Source of the DNA: Shewanella japonica
GTDB lineage: Bacteria; Pseudomonadota; Gammaproteobacteria; Enterobacterales; Shewanellaceae
Length of the DNA: 64,000 bases
Direction: 5' to 3'
NCBI RefSeq assembly: GCF_002075795.1
Contig: NZ_CP020472.1
Span: forward strand, 3,269,001 to 3,333,000
Below, in pieces: positions 19,054 through 28,446 of this stretch. A model generated the notes under the pieces. That model did not search any database, was not told where the DNA came from, and saw only the letters and a list, made by a program, of their open reading frames with translations. The position numbers were made by a program, and so were the translations under genes. The number at the start of each line of letters is the position of its first letter. The stretch's first letter is position 1.

Positions 19054-19998
19054 ATGCCATTTGAACAAGCACAAGTTTCCCCGTTACCGTTATTCAGTAA
19101 TGGGGTCAATTTGACCGAGCAAGAGCTATTCAGCTGTCAAAGCACAGCTCGTGCAATGCCCGATAAACGCAGCCGTGCTAAAGCAAGTCAAGCAGGACAC
19201 AGAAGTAGCTTGATAAAAGGTCGCGGAATGGAGTTTGCTGAAGTTCGTCATTATCAAAATGGCGATGACGTCAGAACCATTGACTGGCGAGTAACGGCAA
19301 GGACAGGAAAAGCGCACACAAAACTTTTTGTAGAAGAACGTGAACGCCCTATTATTCTCTTCATTGACCTTAGTCATAGCTTGTTTTTTGGTTCACGCCT
19401 ATTAATGCAATCAGTACAAGCTGCACATGTCGCAGCAACACTAGGTTGGAATGCGATTAATCATGGCGATCGACTAGGTGCATTCATAGCCAGTGAAACT
19501 GAACATCTCGAGCTCAAGCCTCGAAGCCGTCGACAAGGTATATTGCAGTTAACATCAGCCTTAATGAAGGTACATGGTAATCAGTTAAATCATTTTGATG
19601 AGCTACCCCATGATCCTCAACACATACTCCGTGCTTGCCAACGCTTGCAACGTATCGCTAAACCAGGCTCATTAGTATGGATTATTACCGATGGCCAACA
19701 TTTTACTCAAGAATGTTTAGCCGCATTAACTGAACTCAAACGCCATTGCGATGTCGGAGCATTTGTCATTAGTGATCCATTAAGGCAAGGCACGTTAGCA
19801 CTTCCAAAGCGCTTTTCATTGCCAGTACGTGATGGAAAGCAGCAACTAACATTAACTCGTCATAGTTATGATACTTGGCTTGAAAACCAACTTAAAAATC
19901 AACAACAATTTATTGATTTAATGAAGATGATTAAAGTACCCACACGATTTATTGACGCAGGGAAACGATTAAGTGACCAATTGGAAGTACTACGCTAA
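19054..19998 (+). CDS. DUF58 domain-containing protein
   Basis: A 314-residue protein of the DUF58 family. It carries the hallmark stretch GMEFAEVRHYQNGDD followed by RTIDWRVTAR, and after it a VWA-like fold whose first strand ends in FIDLSHS. Family members always sit beside MoxR ATPases and are thought to be their partners or substrates, at or near the membrane, but the biochemical function is not settled. It starts 15 bases after moxR, and its stop is joined to the next ATG (TAAATG), so it is co-translated within the operon. Confidence 0.92.
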   Translation: MPFEQAQVSPLPLFSNGVNLTEQELFSCQSTARAMPDKRSRAKASQAGHRSSLIKGRGMEFAEVRHYQNGDDVRTIDWRVTARTGKAHTKLFVEERERPIILFIDLSHSLFFGSRLLMQSVQAAHVAATLGWNAINHGDRLGAFIASETEHLELKPRSRRQGILQLTSALMKVHGNQLNHFDELPHDPQHILRACQRLQRIAKPGSLVWIITDGQHFTQECLAALTELKRHCDVGAFVISDPLRQGTLALPKRFSLPVRDGKQQLTLTRHSYDTWLENQLKNQQQFIDLMKMIKVPTRFIDAGKRLSDQLEVLR

Positions 19999-20544
19999 AT
20001 GAATTCAGCTCAAGCAAATCCAGCTTTAATGCAATTAGAAGATATCGTGCTGCCTCAGCAAATTTCTCAATGGCCAATGGCGCCAGGTTATTGGATACTT
20101 GCCGCACTCGTCATCGGTATCACCATAGCAATGGTGGTTAAGCTTAAACGAGATAAAAAGTACCATGCTCCAAGAAAAGCGGCCTTAGATGTATTAAACC
20201 AATTAGATATTGCCAGCCCACAGTATGCAACTGAAGTGAATAGCCTACTTAAACGAACAGCGATGAGTTATTTCCCACGACAAGATTTTGCCAAACTTGA
20301 CGGCAACCACTGGTTTGCTTGGCTAGAGCTACGCTTACCAAAACAGCATCACGGTCAAATTGGATTATTGCTCAATAAACGATACCAATCGCAAGGCTTA
20401 TCCCAAGCAGAAACGAAGCAATTGCAACGGCTTGCTCATGTGTTTCTTGCCAAATCAGCCCGCTTAACAGCGCTTAACCCTAACGAATTACCGCCATCTA
20501 TGATAGCAAAGCAAAATGACAAGGAGGACTCATGTTCTCAATAA
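19999..20544 (+). CDS. DUF4381 domain-containing protein
   Basis: A 181-residue single-pass membrane protein. A short N-terminal segment with LEDIVLP and PMAPGYW precedes one membrane helix (about residues 33-50), followed by a basic cytoplasmic domain. This arrangement is typical of DUF4381, a family found inside MoxR/Bat operons. It probably anchors or connects the complex at the inner membrane; no enzymatic residues are apparent. The gene starts directly at the end of the DUF58 gene and overlaps the following VWA gene by 13 bases. Confidence 0.9.
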   Translation: MNSAQANPALMQLEDIVLPQQISQWPMAPGYWILAALVIGITIAMVVKLKRDKKYHAPRKAALDVLNQLDIASPQYATEVNSLLKRTAMSYFPRQDFAKLDGNHWFAWLELRLPKQHHGQIGLLLNKRYQSQGLSQAETKQLQRLAHVFLAKSARLTALNPNELPPSMIAKQNDKEDSCSQ

Positions 20545-21524
20545 CATGGCCTTGGTTGTTATTGCTTTTACCATTACCGTTTTTTATTAAATCTAAACAA
20601 GTTAGCAAGAATACTGGTGGTCATTTACAACTTCCAGGCATCAGTGAAGCTCAAATATCGGTATCTAGCACGCCTAAAAAACCTAATAGAAAAGCCTATT
20701 GGTTCATGTGGTTATGTTTAATTTGCGCATTAATTAGACCACAATGGCTCGGTGAGCCAATCGAGCTGCCCTCTGAAGGGCGAGATGTCATGCTGGCAGT
20801 GGACTTATCTGGCAGTATGCAGATTGAAGATATGGTGATTAATGGTAAAACAGTGGATCGACTCACCTTAATTAAACATGTTATTGGTGACTTTATTGAA
20901 CGCCGTAATGGCGATCGACTCGGCCTCATTTTGTTTGCCGATCATGCATACTTACAAGCGCCGCTGACTCAAGATAGACGCTCTGTTGCACAATTCCTCG
21001 CTGACAGCGAAATTGGCCTCGTGGGCAAACAAACTGCCATTGGCGAATCAATTGCTTTAGCAGTAAGACGTTTTGATATGGTCAACGATAGTAACCGTGT
21101 GTTAATTCTCCTCACTGATGGTTCAAATAATGCTGGCAACATCGAACCTGAAGTCGCAGCGAGAATAGCGGCAAAACGAAACGTTACCATCTATACAGTC
21201 GGTGTCGGTGCTGAAGTATTAGAGCGTCGCAGCATTTTTGGCACCGAACGAGTTAATCCTTCACTTGATTTAGATGAAGAACAACTACAAAACTTAGCTG
21301 ACATGACCAACGGCCACTACTTCCGCGCGAGAAATAGTGAAGAGCTGGCTCAGATTTATCAAAAAATTGATGAACTAGAACCCGTAAGCCGCGATCAACT
21401 CACCTATCGCCCTAAAAGTGAATTATTTTATTGGCCATTACTATTCGCTATTTTAATGAGTGTCGTAATAAGTATTCGCAGCCAATTCTCATTTAGCAAA
21501 ATATCATCACGAGGGGGAAAATAA
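20532..21524 (+). CDS. VWA domain-containing protein (BatA-like)
   Basis: A 330-residue protein with membrane segments at both ends (about 5-20, 55-70 and 305-322) and a VWA domain between. The metal-ion site DLSGS is at residues 91-95, and the later conserved Thr and Asp are seen in LLTDGSNN. Such proteins face the periplasm and pair with BatB; in Bacteroides Bat proteins were linked to oxygen tolerance. AGGAGG stands four bases before the ATG. Its stop overlaps the next ATG (TAATG), so BatB should be translated by coupling. Confidence 0.92.
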   Translation: MFSITWPWLLLLLPLPFFIKSKQVSKNTGGHLQLPGISEAQISVSSTPKKPNRKAYWFMWLCLICALIRPQWLGEPIELPSEGRDVMLAVDLSGSMQIEDMVINGKTVDRLTLIKHVIGDFIERRNGDRLGLILFADHAYLQAPLTQDRRSVAQFLADSEIGLVGKQTAIGESIALAVRRFDMVNDSNRVLILLTDGSNNAGNIEPEVAARIAAKRNVTIYTVGVGAEVLERRSIFGTERVNPSLDLDEEQLQNLADMTNGHYFRARNSEELAQIYQKIDELEPVSRDQLTYRPKSELFYWPLLFAILMSVVISIRSQFSFSKISSRGGK

Positions 21525-21577
21525 TGGAATTACACTTCATTCGTCCTGAGTGATTACTATTACTTATCCCATTATTA
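21524..21577 (+). pseudogene. original 5' end of batB, interrupted by an in-frame TGA
   Basis: An ATG at 21524 overlaps the BatA stop and opens MELHFIRPE, then TGA at 21551-21553, then a hydrophobic continuation LLLLIPLLV in the same frame. BatB homologues have Trp after PE at this place, so the codon is most simply a TGG-to-TGA change. The rest of the gene is open. Either expression restarts downstream, or the gene is damaged, or the base is a sequencing error. Confidence 0.75.
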
Positions 21578-23527
21578 GTGCTTGGGCTGCTCCTATGGCG
21601 TAGCCAAAAACAAAACCTAGCTTGGCAGCAATATATTGCGCCGCATTTGGCCAAAACACTGATTACAGAGGGTGCTCAGGTTAAAAAGCAGCCTAAGTGG
21701 GGATTAATTATCTGTTGGATAATTGCAGTCGTGGCACTTTCGGGGCCAGCTGTGAACAAACAGAGTTTACCTGTTTATAGTAATGAACAAGGCCGAGTAT
21801 TAATCATGGATATGTCTTTATCCATGTATGCCACTGATCAAAAACCTAACCGCTTATCTCAAGCCAAATACCGTGCAACGGACTTTATTGGTAGTTTAAC
21901 TGAAGGTGAAACAGGCTTAATCGCATTTGCTGGCGACGCATTTACCATTAGCCCGTTGACTCGTGATAATGCAACTTTACTCAACCTGCTACCGACACTT
22001 TCGCCAGATATCATGCCAGTGAGAGGCTCAGATTTATCTTCTGCACTCGCGTTAGCACAGCAATTACTAGCCCAGGGTGGGCATATCAGCGGCGATATTA
22101 TTGTAATGACAGATGGGGTGAATCCTAGGCAATATGCCGATGCAGCTAATGCACTAGAAGGCAGTCGATATCGAGTTTCTGTGATGGCATTTGGTACTGC
22201 ACAAGGTGCGGCAATTCAATTACCTGATGGTCAACTTTTACGAAATAATAGCGGTGACGTGGTTATCGACAAAACTGACTTTTCATTACTGGAAAAACTC
22301 GCTAAACCTACTGGTGGGATTATGATCCCTGCGACTGCAGATGGACGTTCGTTAACTCAGTTGCAAGATTGGTTAGCTAATGACGGCGATGCCAAAGCCA
22401 CTGAGTTAAAAGGTGAAGCTTGGCAAGATTTAGGACCTTATATTGCAATATTGTTGCTTATCCCTGTGTTATTAAGCTTTAGGTTTACCCTATTACCCAT
22501 TATGTCGTTTTTCACATTAGGTATGATGCTGCAACCGGCGCCAGCACAAGCTAATACTTGGGATGATTTATGGAAAACCTCAGATCAGCAAGCTAGCGAG
22601 CAATTTATGCAAGCGCAATCTGCAGAAGATTTTGCCCAAGCCGCTAAAAAGTTTAATCAGCCTCAATGGCAAGCCAGTGCCCAATATAAAGCTGGGGATT
22701 ATGAAAACGCCCTCGCAGGGTTTGAGCAAGATAGCACAGCACAGGGGCTATATAATCAAGGCAATAGCCTGATGCAACTCAATCAACTAGATGAAGCTAT
22801 TGCTCGCTATCAAAAAGCATTGACTCAACAACCGGACTTCCCACAAGCGCAGAAAAACCTGCAAATTGCTGAGCAAATGAAACAGCAGCAGGAGCAGCAA
22901 AATAGTAATAATGAAAATAATGATGACAGCCAGTCTGACAATAAATCAGATGGTTCTGATGCTAATAATCAACAGAATCAATCCAACAATTCTGAACAAA
23001 ATCAGAGCGATGATAGTCAATCAAATGACCAATCACAGCAGAACTCAGACGACAGCGCATCAAAAGACCAGTCTTCACAAGAGCAGTCCCAAAATGAGCA
23101 AGATGGCCAAGATGCCGATTCATCTGAATCAGATCAGGCTCAATCAGACAACGCCCAAGAACAAGAAGATGCACAAAGCAATGCAACTGAGGATCCCAAG
23201 CAGTCTGCGAATAATGATGCAAAAATGGAGGCTAAATCGCCATCAGAGCCAGAACCGACTTCAGAAGATGCGTCAAATGAATCGACAAATAACGCTTCAC
23301 AGCAAACGTCAACCACAACAGAACCTGAGCCTACTGATGATTCACCTAGTCAAGCTCAATCTGTTGCAGCCAGTGAGCTTACAGAAGAACCGTTACCAGC
23401 AGATTTAGAGAGAGCATTGCGTGCCGTTAGTGAAGATCCGCAAGTGCTTATCAGAAATAAAATGCTATTAGAATATCAAAAGCGTCGCCAAAGCGGCCAA
23501 TTGCCTAAGGATACACAACAGTGGTAA
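21578..23527 (+). CDS. VWA and TPR domain-containing protein (BatB/BatC-like), N-terminus truncated by a stop codon
   Basis: The open part of the batB-like gene, 649 residues from a possible GTG restart at 21578. It holds a membrane helix (about 42-58), a VWA domain with metal site DMSLS (78-82), a second helix near residues 287-315, and then TPR repeats (about 345-425). A highly polar region rich in Gln, Ser, Asn, Asp and Glu (about 430-600) follows before a short conserved tail. It appears to combine BatB and BatC. The natural start is probably 21524, cut off by the TGA at 21551. Loss of the first helix could prevent correct membrane insertion. It overlaps batD by seven bases. Confidence 0.85.
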   Translation: MLGLLLWRSQKQNLAWQQYIAPHLAKTLITEGAQVKKQPKWGLIICWIIAVVALSGPAVNKQSLPVYSNEQGRVLIMDMSLSMYATDQKPNRLSQAKYRATDFIGSLTEGETGLIAFAGDAFTISPLTRDNATLLNLLPTLSPDIMPVRGSDLSSALALAQQLLAQGGHISGDIIVMTDGVNPRQYADAANALEGSRYRVSVMAFGTAQGAAIQLPDGQLLRNNSGDVVIDKTDFSLLEKLAKPTGGIMIPATADGRSLTQLQDWLANDGDAKATELKGEAWQDLGPYIAILLLIPVLLSFRFTLLPIMSFFTLGMMLQPAPAQANTWDDLWKTSDQQASEQFMQAQSAEDFAQAAKKFNQPQWQASAQYKAGDYENALAGFEQDSTAQGLYNQGNSLMQLNQLDEAIARYQKALTQQPDFPQAQKNLQIAEQMKQQQEQQNSNNENNDDSQSDNKSDGSDANNQQNQSNNSEQNQSDDSQSNDQSQQNSDDSASKDQSSQEQSQNEQDGQDADSSESDQAQSDNAQEQEDAQSNATEDPKQSANNDAKMEAKSPSEPEPTSEDASNESTNNASQQTSTTTEPEPTDDSPSQAQSVAASELTEEPLPADLERALRAVSEDPQVLIRNKMLLEYQKRRQSGQLPKDTQQW

Positions 23528-25155
23528 ACAGAATCGTTTTCGCCCTTCTTACTATTCTTTTTACGGGGCAAGTTTTTGCAGTCAGTCAAATTCAAGCAAC
23601 AGTTGATAGAAACCCTGTCATGCAGGGCGAATATTTTGTTTTAAATGTCACTGCTGATGCTGATTTAAACGCAGGCTCATTAGATACGTCTGTGTTACTA
23701 AAAGACTTTGTTGTCGGCCGAACAAGCGTTGGCCGCAGTACAAAGATGGTTAATTTTGACACAACAAAAGAAACCCGCTGGCAAGTGTTATTGTCGGCTA
23801 AAAATGCAGGCACTGTGACCATTCCGCCATTTACAATGGAAGGTGTAAAATCTAATCCCATTACGTTAACCGTCGCCAAAGCGGGCAGCCAACCGCAACA
23901 AATGCGTAATTTGTTTATTGAAGGCGAATTAAGTACACAAGAAGCCTATGTCGGTCAACTTGTGACATACCAAGTAAAACTATTTTTAGCCGCTGAACTT
24001 CAACGAGGCGTCATCAGCTCACCTGAAATATCTGGCGCTGAAATAAAACAAATCGGTGAAGATAAAGATTCAGTTGAAATTGTTGATGGACGTCGATTTC
24101 GAGTTATCGAACGTACTTACTCAATCATTGCTGACACACCTGGTACTTTGGCTATAAAAGGTGCAGGGTTTTCAGGAGATATTTTAGTTGAAGCTCCAAG
24201 GCGTGGCGGGATGTTTGGTTTTAATGAAAGCCGCCCAATGCAAGCGAGTGCAGAAAACACTCAAATTGTCATTAACCCTATTCCTCAGCAATATCAAGGT
24301 GACTGGTTAGTCAGTGATTTATTAATTGCTAAAGAAGTATGGCCAGAAGAAAATGATAATAATGCGTTTGAAATTGGAACCCCAATCACCAGAACCATTA
24401 ATATTGTCGCCTCTAATGCCGACAGTAACAGCTTACCAGATATAAAAATTACGATGCCAGAAGGCTTGAAAGCCTACCCAGAAAAACCAGTCAGACAAAC
24501 CGTTGTACGTGAGAATCAAGTCATAGCTCAATACAGTTTAACCACTGCAATAGTGCCAACCCAACCTGGTACTTTTACCTTGCCTGAAATTTCAGTGCCG
24601 TGGTGGAATCCACACTTACGTCAGCAGCAGTATGCCACTATCCCCTCAAGAACTGTCACCATCACAGGTTCAGCCCCTATCACCCCTGTTCAACCTACGG
24701 TGGCAGAACAGCCACAAGCGACCTCCTCAACGGCAGGATTATGGCCTTGGTTAACCTTGTTATTTGCGACACTATGGCTAATAACCTTGGCACTTTGGTT
24801 AACAGCCAGACGTCAAAAGCCGTCCCAAATAGCCGATACCACCTCAGTACAAAGCGCTGTAAAAGCGGCAATTAGTTTACAAGATATAGAAGATGCTTGT
24901 GATAATAATGATGTATCGAAAGTGATTGCTTTACTACAGAAATGGTATGGAGCTCAGTTCAATAAACCGATAAATTTATCTGCTATAGCAAAATTATCGC
25001 CTGAGTTATCAGCGGCAATTGAACAATTGCAACAAGCCAAATATAGCCAAAACAGTGTCGTGATAGATAAACAGAAACTGATTAATGCGATAAAGCAAAC
25101 TCAGTTAAATCAAACACAAAGCGATGTTTCACCTTTAAGTAGCTTGAACCCATAG
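23521..25155 (+). CDS. BatD family protein
   Basis: A 544-residue membrane protein with an N-terminal signal sequence (about 1-19), a long periplasmic beta-rich part (DRNPVMQGEYF near the start and repeated Ig-like strands), one membrane helix near 400-422 and a cytoplasmic tail. These are the features of BatD (oxygen tolerance family), the last member of the MoxR-Bat operon. The GTG start lies inside the end of batB, indicating coupling. Its partner BatB carries a nonsense codon, so the operon may be only partly functional. The biochemical role of BatD is not established. Confidence 0.9.
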   Translation: MVNRIVFALLTILFTGQVFAVSQIQATVDRNPVMQGEYFVLNVTADADLNAGSLDTSVLLKDFVVGRTSVGRSTKMVNFDTTKETRWQVLLSAKNAGTVTIPPFTMEGVKSNPITLTVAKAGSQPQQMRNLFIEGELSTQEAYVGQLVTYQVKLFLAAELQRGVISSPEISGAEIKQIGEDKDSVEIVDGRRFRVIERTYSIIADTPGTLAIKGAGFSGDILVEAPRRGGMFGFNESRPMQASAENTQIVINPIPQQYQGDWLVSDLLIAKEVWPEENDNNAFEIGTPITRTINIVASNADSNSLPDIKITMPEGLKAYPEKPVRQTVVRENQVIAQYSLTTAIVPTQPGTFTLPEISVPWWNPHLRQQQYATIPSRTVTITGSAPITPVQPTVAEQPQATSSTAGLWPWLTLLFATLWLITLALWLTARRQKPSQIADTTSVQSAVKAAISLQDIEDACDNNDVSKVIALLQKWYGAQFNKPINLSAIAKLSPELSAAIEQLQQAKYSQNSVVIDKQKLINAIKQTQLNQTQSDVSPLSSLNP

Positions 25156-25227
25156 CAGTAAATAAGCTTGCTATTCACAGCCAACCTTTTAAGCTATCGA
25201 ACATAATATTTAACAATAAGTCATAAA

Positions 25228-25791
25228 ATGTTCGATAGCTTGCGCAATAAAAAGTCCGAACCCACGGTCTTATCTGACATGCTAACTAAACAGCGACGAT
25301 ACGACAGCCTCGTCAGGGCACTTCATACTGATATCTACCGATATGCCTATTGGTTAATCGGCGATAAACATGTAGCTGAAGACGTCACTCAAGAAACGTT
25401 TCTACGCGCTTGGCGTGCTTTAGACTCTTTAAAGGATGATAAGGCCGCTAAAGCTTGGCTCATTACGATTTTACGCCGTGAAAATGCTCGCCGCTTTGAA
25501 CGCAAGCAGTTTGATTACAGTGACGTAGAACAAGAGTTGCTAGAAGATGAAAAGTCTTCCACAACCGAAGAGCAAACCGAACAATATTGGTTACGCAAGC
25601 AAATAGGTCAATTAGAGGTTGAGTATCGAGAGCCACTATTACTGCAACTTATCGGTGGATTTAGTGGTGAAGAGATTGCTGATTTATTAGAGCTCAATAG
25701 AAACACAGTTATGACGCGATTATTTCGCGCCCGGAATCAATTAAAAGACGCCTTAGAGTCTCCTGAAGTTAGAGGTCAATCAAATGGATGA
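25228..25791 (+). CDS. ECF-type RNA polymerase sigma factor
   Basis: A 187-residue sigma-70 family protein. Region 2 is seen in the stretch DIYRYAYWL to EDVTQETFLRAWRA (about 36-70), and region 4 with its helix-turn-helix in FSGEEIADLLELNRNTVMTRLFRAR (about 145-170). No region 1 or 3, as in ECF factors. The next gene, overlapping by eight bases, encodes a membrane protein with DUF3379 that is most likely its anti-sigma factor. The target promoters cannot be read here. I see no strong ribosome site before the ATG. Confidence 0.93.
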   Translation: MFDSLRNKKSEPTVLSDMLTKQRRYDSLVRALHTDIYRYAYWLIGDKHVAEDVTQETFLRAWRALDSLKDDKAAKAWLITILRRENARRFERKQFDYSDVEQELLEDEKSSTTEEQTEQYWLRKQIGQLEVEYREPLLLQLIGGFSGEEIADLLELNRNTVMTRLFRARNQLKDALESPEVRGQSNG

Positions 25792-26488
25792 TCTAAAATT
25801 TCGTCGCCATGCCTATGGTGACCCAAATAGCCAAGATGAAGAATTTTTGGCCCAGATTGAAGCGTCTGAGTCTGATGCTAAACTCGTCAACGACTTGAAA
25901 GCATTAGACAGTAAGCTTACCAGCGCACTGAATATCGATGTGCCTGATGATCTGGCAGAGAAACTGATTTTACGCCAACAATTAGGTAAACATCAGCAGC
26001 AGAAAAAGCAAACACGTTATTTAATGGCGATGGCAGCATCCGTTGCGCTCGTCATTGGCTTAAGTGTTAGCATGCTTAGATTTACGCCTGTTGCCTTAGC
26101 GGAACATGCATTAGAGCATGTATATCATGAACCTAAAGCATTATCAGTAGATCAAAATGTCGGCTTTGAAGACGTTAATTTTAAACTGGCAGGTATTAGC
26201 GGTTTAGAGAATGCGAAATTTATCCAACAACCAGGTAAAGTGTATTACACCTCTTACTGTGACTTCCAAGGCGTTAAAAGCTTACATTTAGTCATGGAAG
26301 GCGAACAAGGTAAGGTGACGCTCTTCATCGTCCCCGCTGAAAATCGTATGGTTACGGAAGAATCGTTCGCTGACAAAAACTATCAAGGTTTAGGTTTTCA
26401 AACTGCAGACACCTTCATGTTACTCGTTGGTGAACAGGATGCTGATTTGCAATTTGTGAAAAATGAAATCGAGCAAACTTTCATTTAA
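25784..26488 (+). CDS. DUF3379 family protein, probable anti-sigma factor
   Basis: A 234-residue protein with a charged cytoplasmic N-terminus (about 1-80, including the RRHAYGDP segment and DVPDDLAEKLI), a single membrane helix (about 83-101) and a C-terminal periplasmic domain. This layout and its overlap with the ECF sigma gene point to an anti-sigma factor that binds the sigma factor inside the cell and senses a signal outside. The family itself is of unproven function, so the role comes from context. A hairpin follows the gene. Confidence 0.85.
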   Translation: MDDLKFRRHAYGDPNSQDEEFLAQIEASESDAKLVNDLKALDSKLTSALNIDVPDDLAEKLILRQQLGKHQQQKKQTRYLMAMAASVALVIGLSVSMLRFTPVALAEHALEHVYHEPKALSVDQNVGFEDVNFKLAGISGLENAKFIQQPGKVYYTSYCDFQGVKSLHLVMEGEQGKVTLFIVPAENRMVTEESFADKNYQGLGFQTADTFMLLVGEQDADLQFVKNEIEQTFI

Positions 26489-26512
26489 TATTCACTCTTT
26501 TAAGTAACAAAA

Positions 26513-26536
26513 CGGCTAGTGAATTTTCACTAGCCG
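26513..26536. terminator. hairpin after the sigma/anti-sigma pair
   Basis: An exact 11-base inverted repeat (CGGCTAGTGAA / TTCACTAGCCG) with a two-base centre, 24 bases after the DUF3379 stop. There is no clear T run after it, so termination is uncertain. Confidence 0.45.
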
Positions 26537-26629
26537 GTCAATAACTCTTCACACTTCCTTTCAAAATTGTGCACTAGGTCAAACATCTGTTAGCATGTCG
26601 CACAATAATCAGAACAATACGGAAGTAGC

Positions 26630-28081
26630 ATGGCAATTGAAGCTCCAATCCTCATTACCTTTATTGGTTATCTCGCCCTTATGATGGGCATAGGCTATTG
26701 GGCCTACCGCAAAACAGACACCGTTGACGATTATATTCTGGGCGGCCGAAAAATGGGTCCAGCAGTGACAGCATTAAGTGTCGGTGCATCAGATATGTCA
26801 GGCTGGTTGTTATTAGGTTTACCTGGGGCTGTTTATTTAGGTGGCTTAGGTGAAGCCTGGATTGGCATTGGTTTAGTTTTCGGTGCTTGGTTAAATTGGC
26901 TATTCGTCGCTCGACGTCTTCGTATCTATACTCAAGCAGCTGATAATGCACTTACCCTACCCGACTTTTTTGAAAAACGCTTTGAAGATAAAAAAGGCAT
27001 TTTGAAATTAGTCTCTGCGTTTACTATCTTAATATTTTTCACCTTCTATACATCTTCAGGCATGGTCGGTGGTGCCATTTTATTTGAACAAATATTTGGC
27101 CTTGATTACACCATCGCCTTAATGATTGGTTCGATTATTATCGTGGCCTACACGTTTGTTGGTGGTTTTTTTGCTGTAAGTTGGACTGATTTTTTCCAGG
27201 GTTGTTTAATGTTACTTGCATTATTAATTGTCCCTGTCGCCATTTTCAGCAAACCAGATACACAAGTCGCATTAGAAACCTTAGACCCTAAAATGCTGTC
27301 GCTGCTACACAGCAACATGACCACTATAGGTTTAGTGTCATTGCTTGCGTGGGGCTTAGGTTACTTTGGTCAGCCACATATTCTGTCACGCTTTATGGCC
27401 ATTGGTAGCCCTGATGACATTCCTTTGTCACGCCGAATCGCCATGAGTTGGATGCTAGTAGCATTAGTTGGTGCGTTAGCGACTGGTATTGCTGGCACTA
27501 TCTATTTTGCTGATGCCCCTTTAGCTAATTCAGAAACCGTATTTATCCATTTAGCACAAGTGGCATTCAACCCTTGGATTGGTGGTATTTTAATTGCGGC
27601 AATTCTGTCAGCCATTATGAGTACTATCGATTCTCAATTACTTGTATGCTCAAGTGTTATTACAGAAGACTTCTATCGCAAATGGTTACGCCCCGAAGCA
27701 TCGGATAAGGAGCTCATGTTAGTTGGTCGTTTTGGTGTTCTTGCCATTGCAATAATTGCTATCGTCATCGCCTTAAATCCTGACAGTAAAGTTCTCGATT
27801 TAGTCAGTTATGCTTGGGCTGGTTTCGGTGCGGCATTTGGACCGGTCGTATTGCTAGCATTATTCTGGAAAGGCTATAGCCGAAATGGCGCAATTGCGAC
27901 AATCGTAGTCGGTGCGTTAACTGTTGTGATATGGAAGCAACTGTCAGGCGGATTGTTCGATTTATATGAAATTCTACCTGGATTCTTATTTGCTAGCATC
28001 GCTGGCTTTGTATTCAGTAAGTTGTCGCCTCCAACCGACAACATTAAGACTCAATTCGATAATTTCAAAGCTTCTCTTTAA
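26630..28081 (+). CDS. putP: sodium/proline symporter PutP
   Basis: A 483-residue solute:sodium symporter with about thirteen membrane segments. The N-terminal DDYILGGRKMGP and SVGASDMSGWLLLGLPG segments are the proline-symporter signature, including the helix-2 residues that bind Na+ and proline. The helix-8 segment AILSAIMSTIDSQLL is also typical. It imports proline for nutrition or osmoprotection. GGAAG lies just before the ATG. The gene stands alone between two hairpins. Length is close to E. coli PutP (502). Another sodium-coupled amino acid cannot be excluded. Confidence 0.93.
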   Translation: MAIEAPILITFIGYLALMMGIGYWAYRKTDTVDDYILGGRKMGPAVTALSVGASDMSGWLLLGLPGAVYLGGLGEAWIGIGLVFGAWLNWLFVARRLRIYTQAADNALTLPDFFEKRFEDKKGILKLVSAFTILIFFTFYTSSGMVGGAILFEQIFGLDYTIALMIGSIIIVAYTFVGGFFAVSWTDFFQGCLMLLALLIVPVAIFSKPDTQVALETLDPKMLSLLHSNMTTIGLVSLLAWGLGYFGQPHILSRFMAIGSPDDIPLSRRIAMSWMLVALVGALATGIAGTIYFADAPLANSETVFIHLAQVAFNPWIGGILIAAILSAIMSTIDSQLLVCSSVITEDFYRKWLRPEASDKELMLVGRFGVLAIAIIAIVIALNPDSKVLDLVSYAWAGFGAAFGPVVLLALFWKGYSRNGAIATIVVGALTVVIWKQLSGGLFDLYEILPGFLFASIAGFVFSKLSPPTDNIKTQFDNFKASL

Positions 28082-28089
28082 TCTTCAAT

Positions 28090-28128
28090 AGACCCAATTA
28101 TTGTGAGTTTTCAATAATTGGGTCTTTC
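28090..28128 (+). terminator. putP terminator
   Basis: A 14-base perfect stem (AGACCCAATTATTG / CAATAATTGGGTCT) with an eight-base loop, starting nine bases after the putP stop and followed by TTTC. Confidence 0.8.
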
Positions 28129-28446
28129 AGCGTACATCTGTACCATTTTTTTAAAAATAATCTTGCTGCCCACTTGTTGCAAAATTAACCAGCTAGCAAC
28201 ATTTTAATTTATCAATAAAATCATAGAACCCATACAGTTCAGGCGTTATAGAGTATTTACTCAAATTCTATGAAATACTCGACTATGCACAATTAACCTA
28301 AAGTTAACAATAACTAGCAACTGGTCGGAGTTGCAGGGATGACAACTGTTACCTAATATGCCCGCATTATTAAAGTTGGTGTTAATTGGGGACTTAAACG
28401 GCAGCGTTTAGGAAATTAATAAACTGACGTACAACGATGAGAAAAA
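28129..28446. other. intergenic region upstream of fadL
   Basis: About 320 bases between the putP terminator and fadL. Apart from the FadR-like site at 28319-28335 it is A+T-rich, with no RNA gene or open frame that I can support. The fadL promoter should lie close to the operator. Confidence 0.4.
28319..28335. promoter_or_regulatory. candidate FadR operator upstream of fadL
   Basis: AACTGGTCGGAGTTGCA matches the left part of the FadR consensus (AACTGGTCNGACCAGTT) and resembles the E. coli fabA site. It is also embedded in GCAACT-GGTCGG-AGTTGC. It lies about 110 bases before the fadL start. Confidence 0.55.

Noticed and set aside
21551..21553. TGA in batB as selenocysteine
   Set aside because: The position corresponds to a conserved Trp, no SECIS-like hairpin follows, and the family is not a selenoprotein family.
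22911..23408. Open frames in other phases within the polar part of batB
   Set aside because: The Gln/Ser/Asn-rich coding has few stops in other frames; these are shadows.
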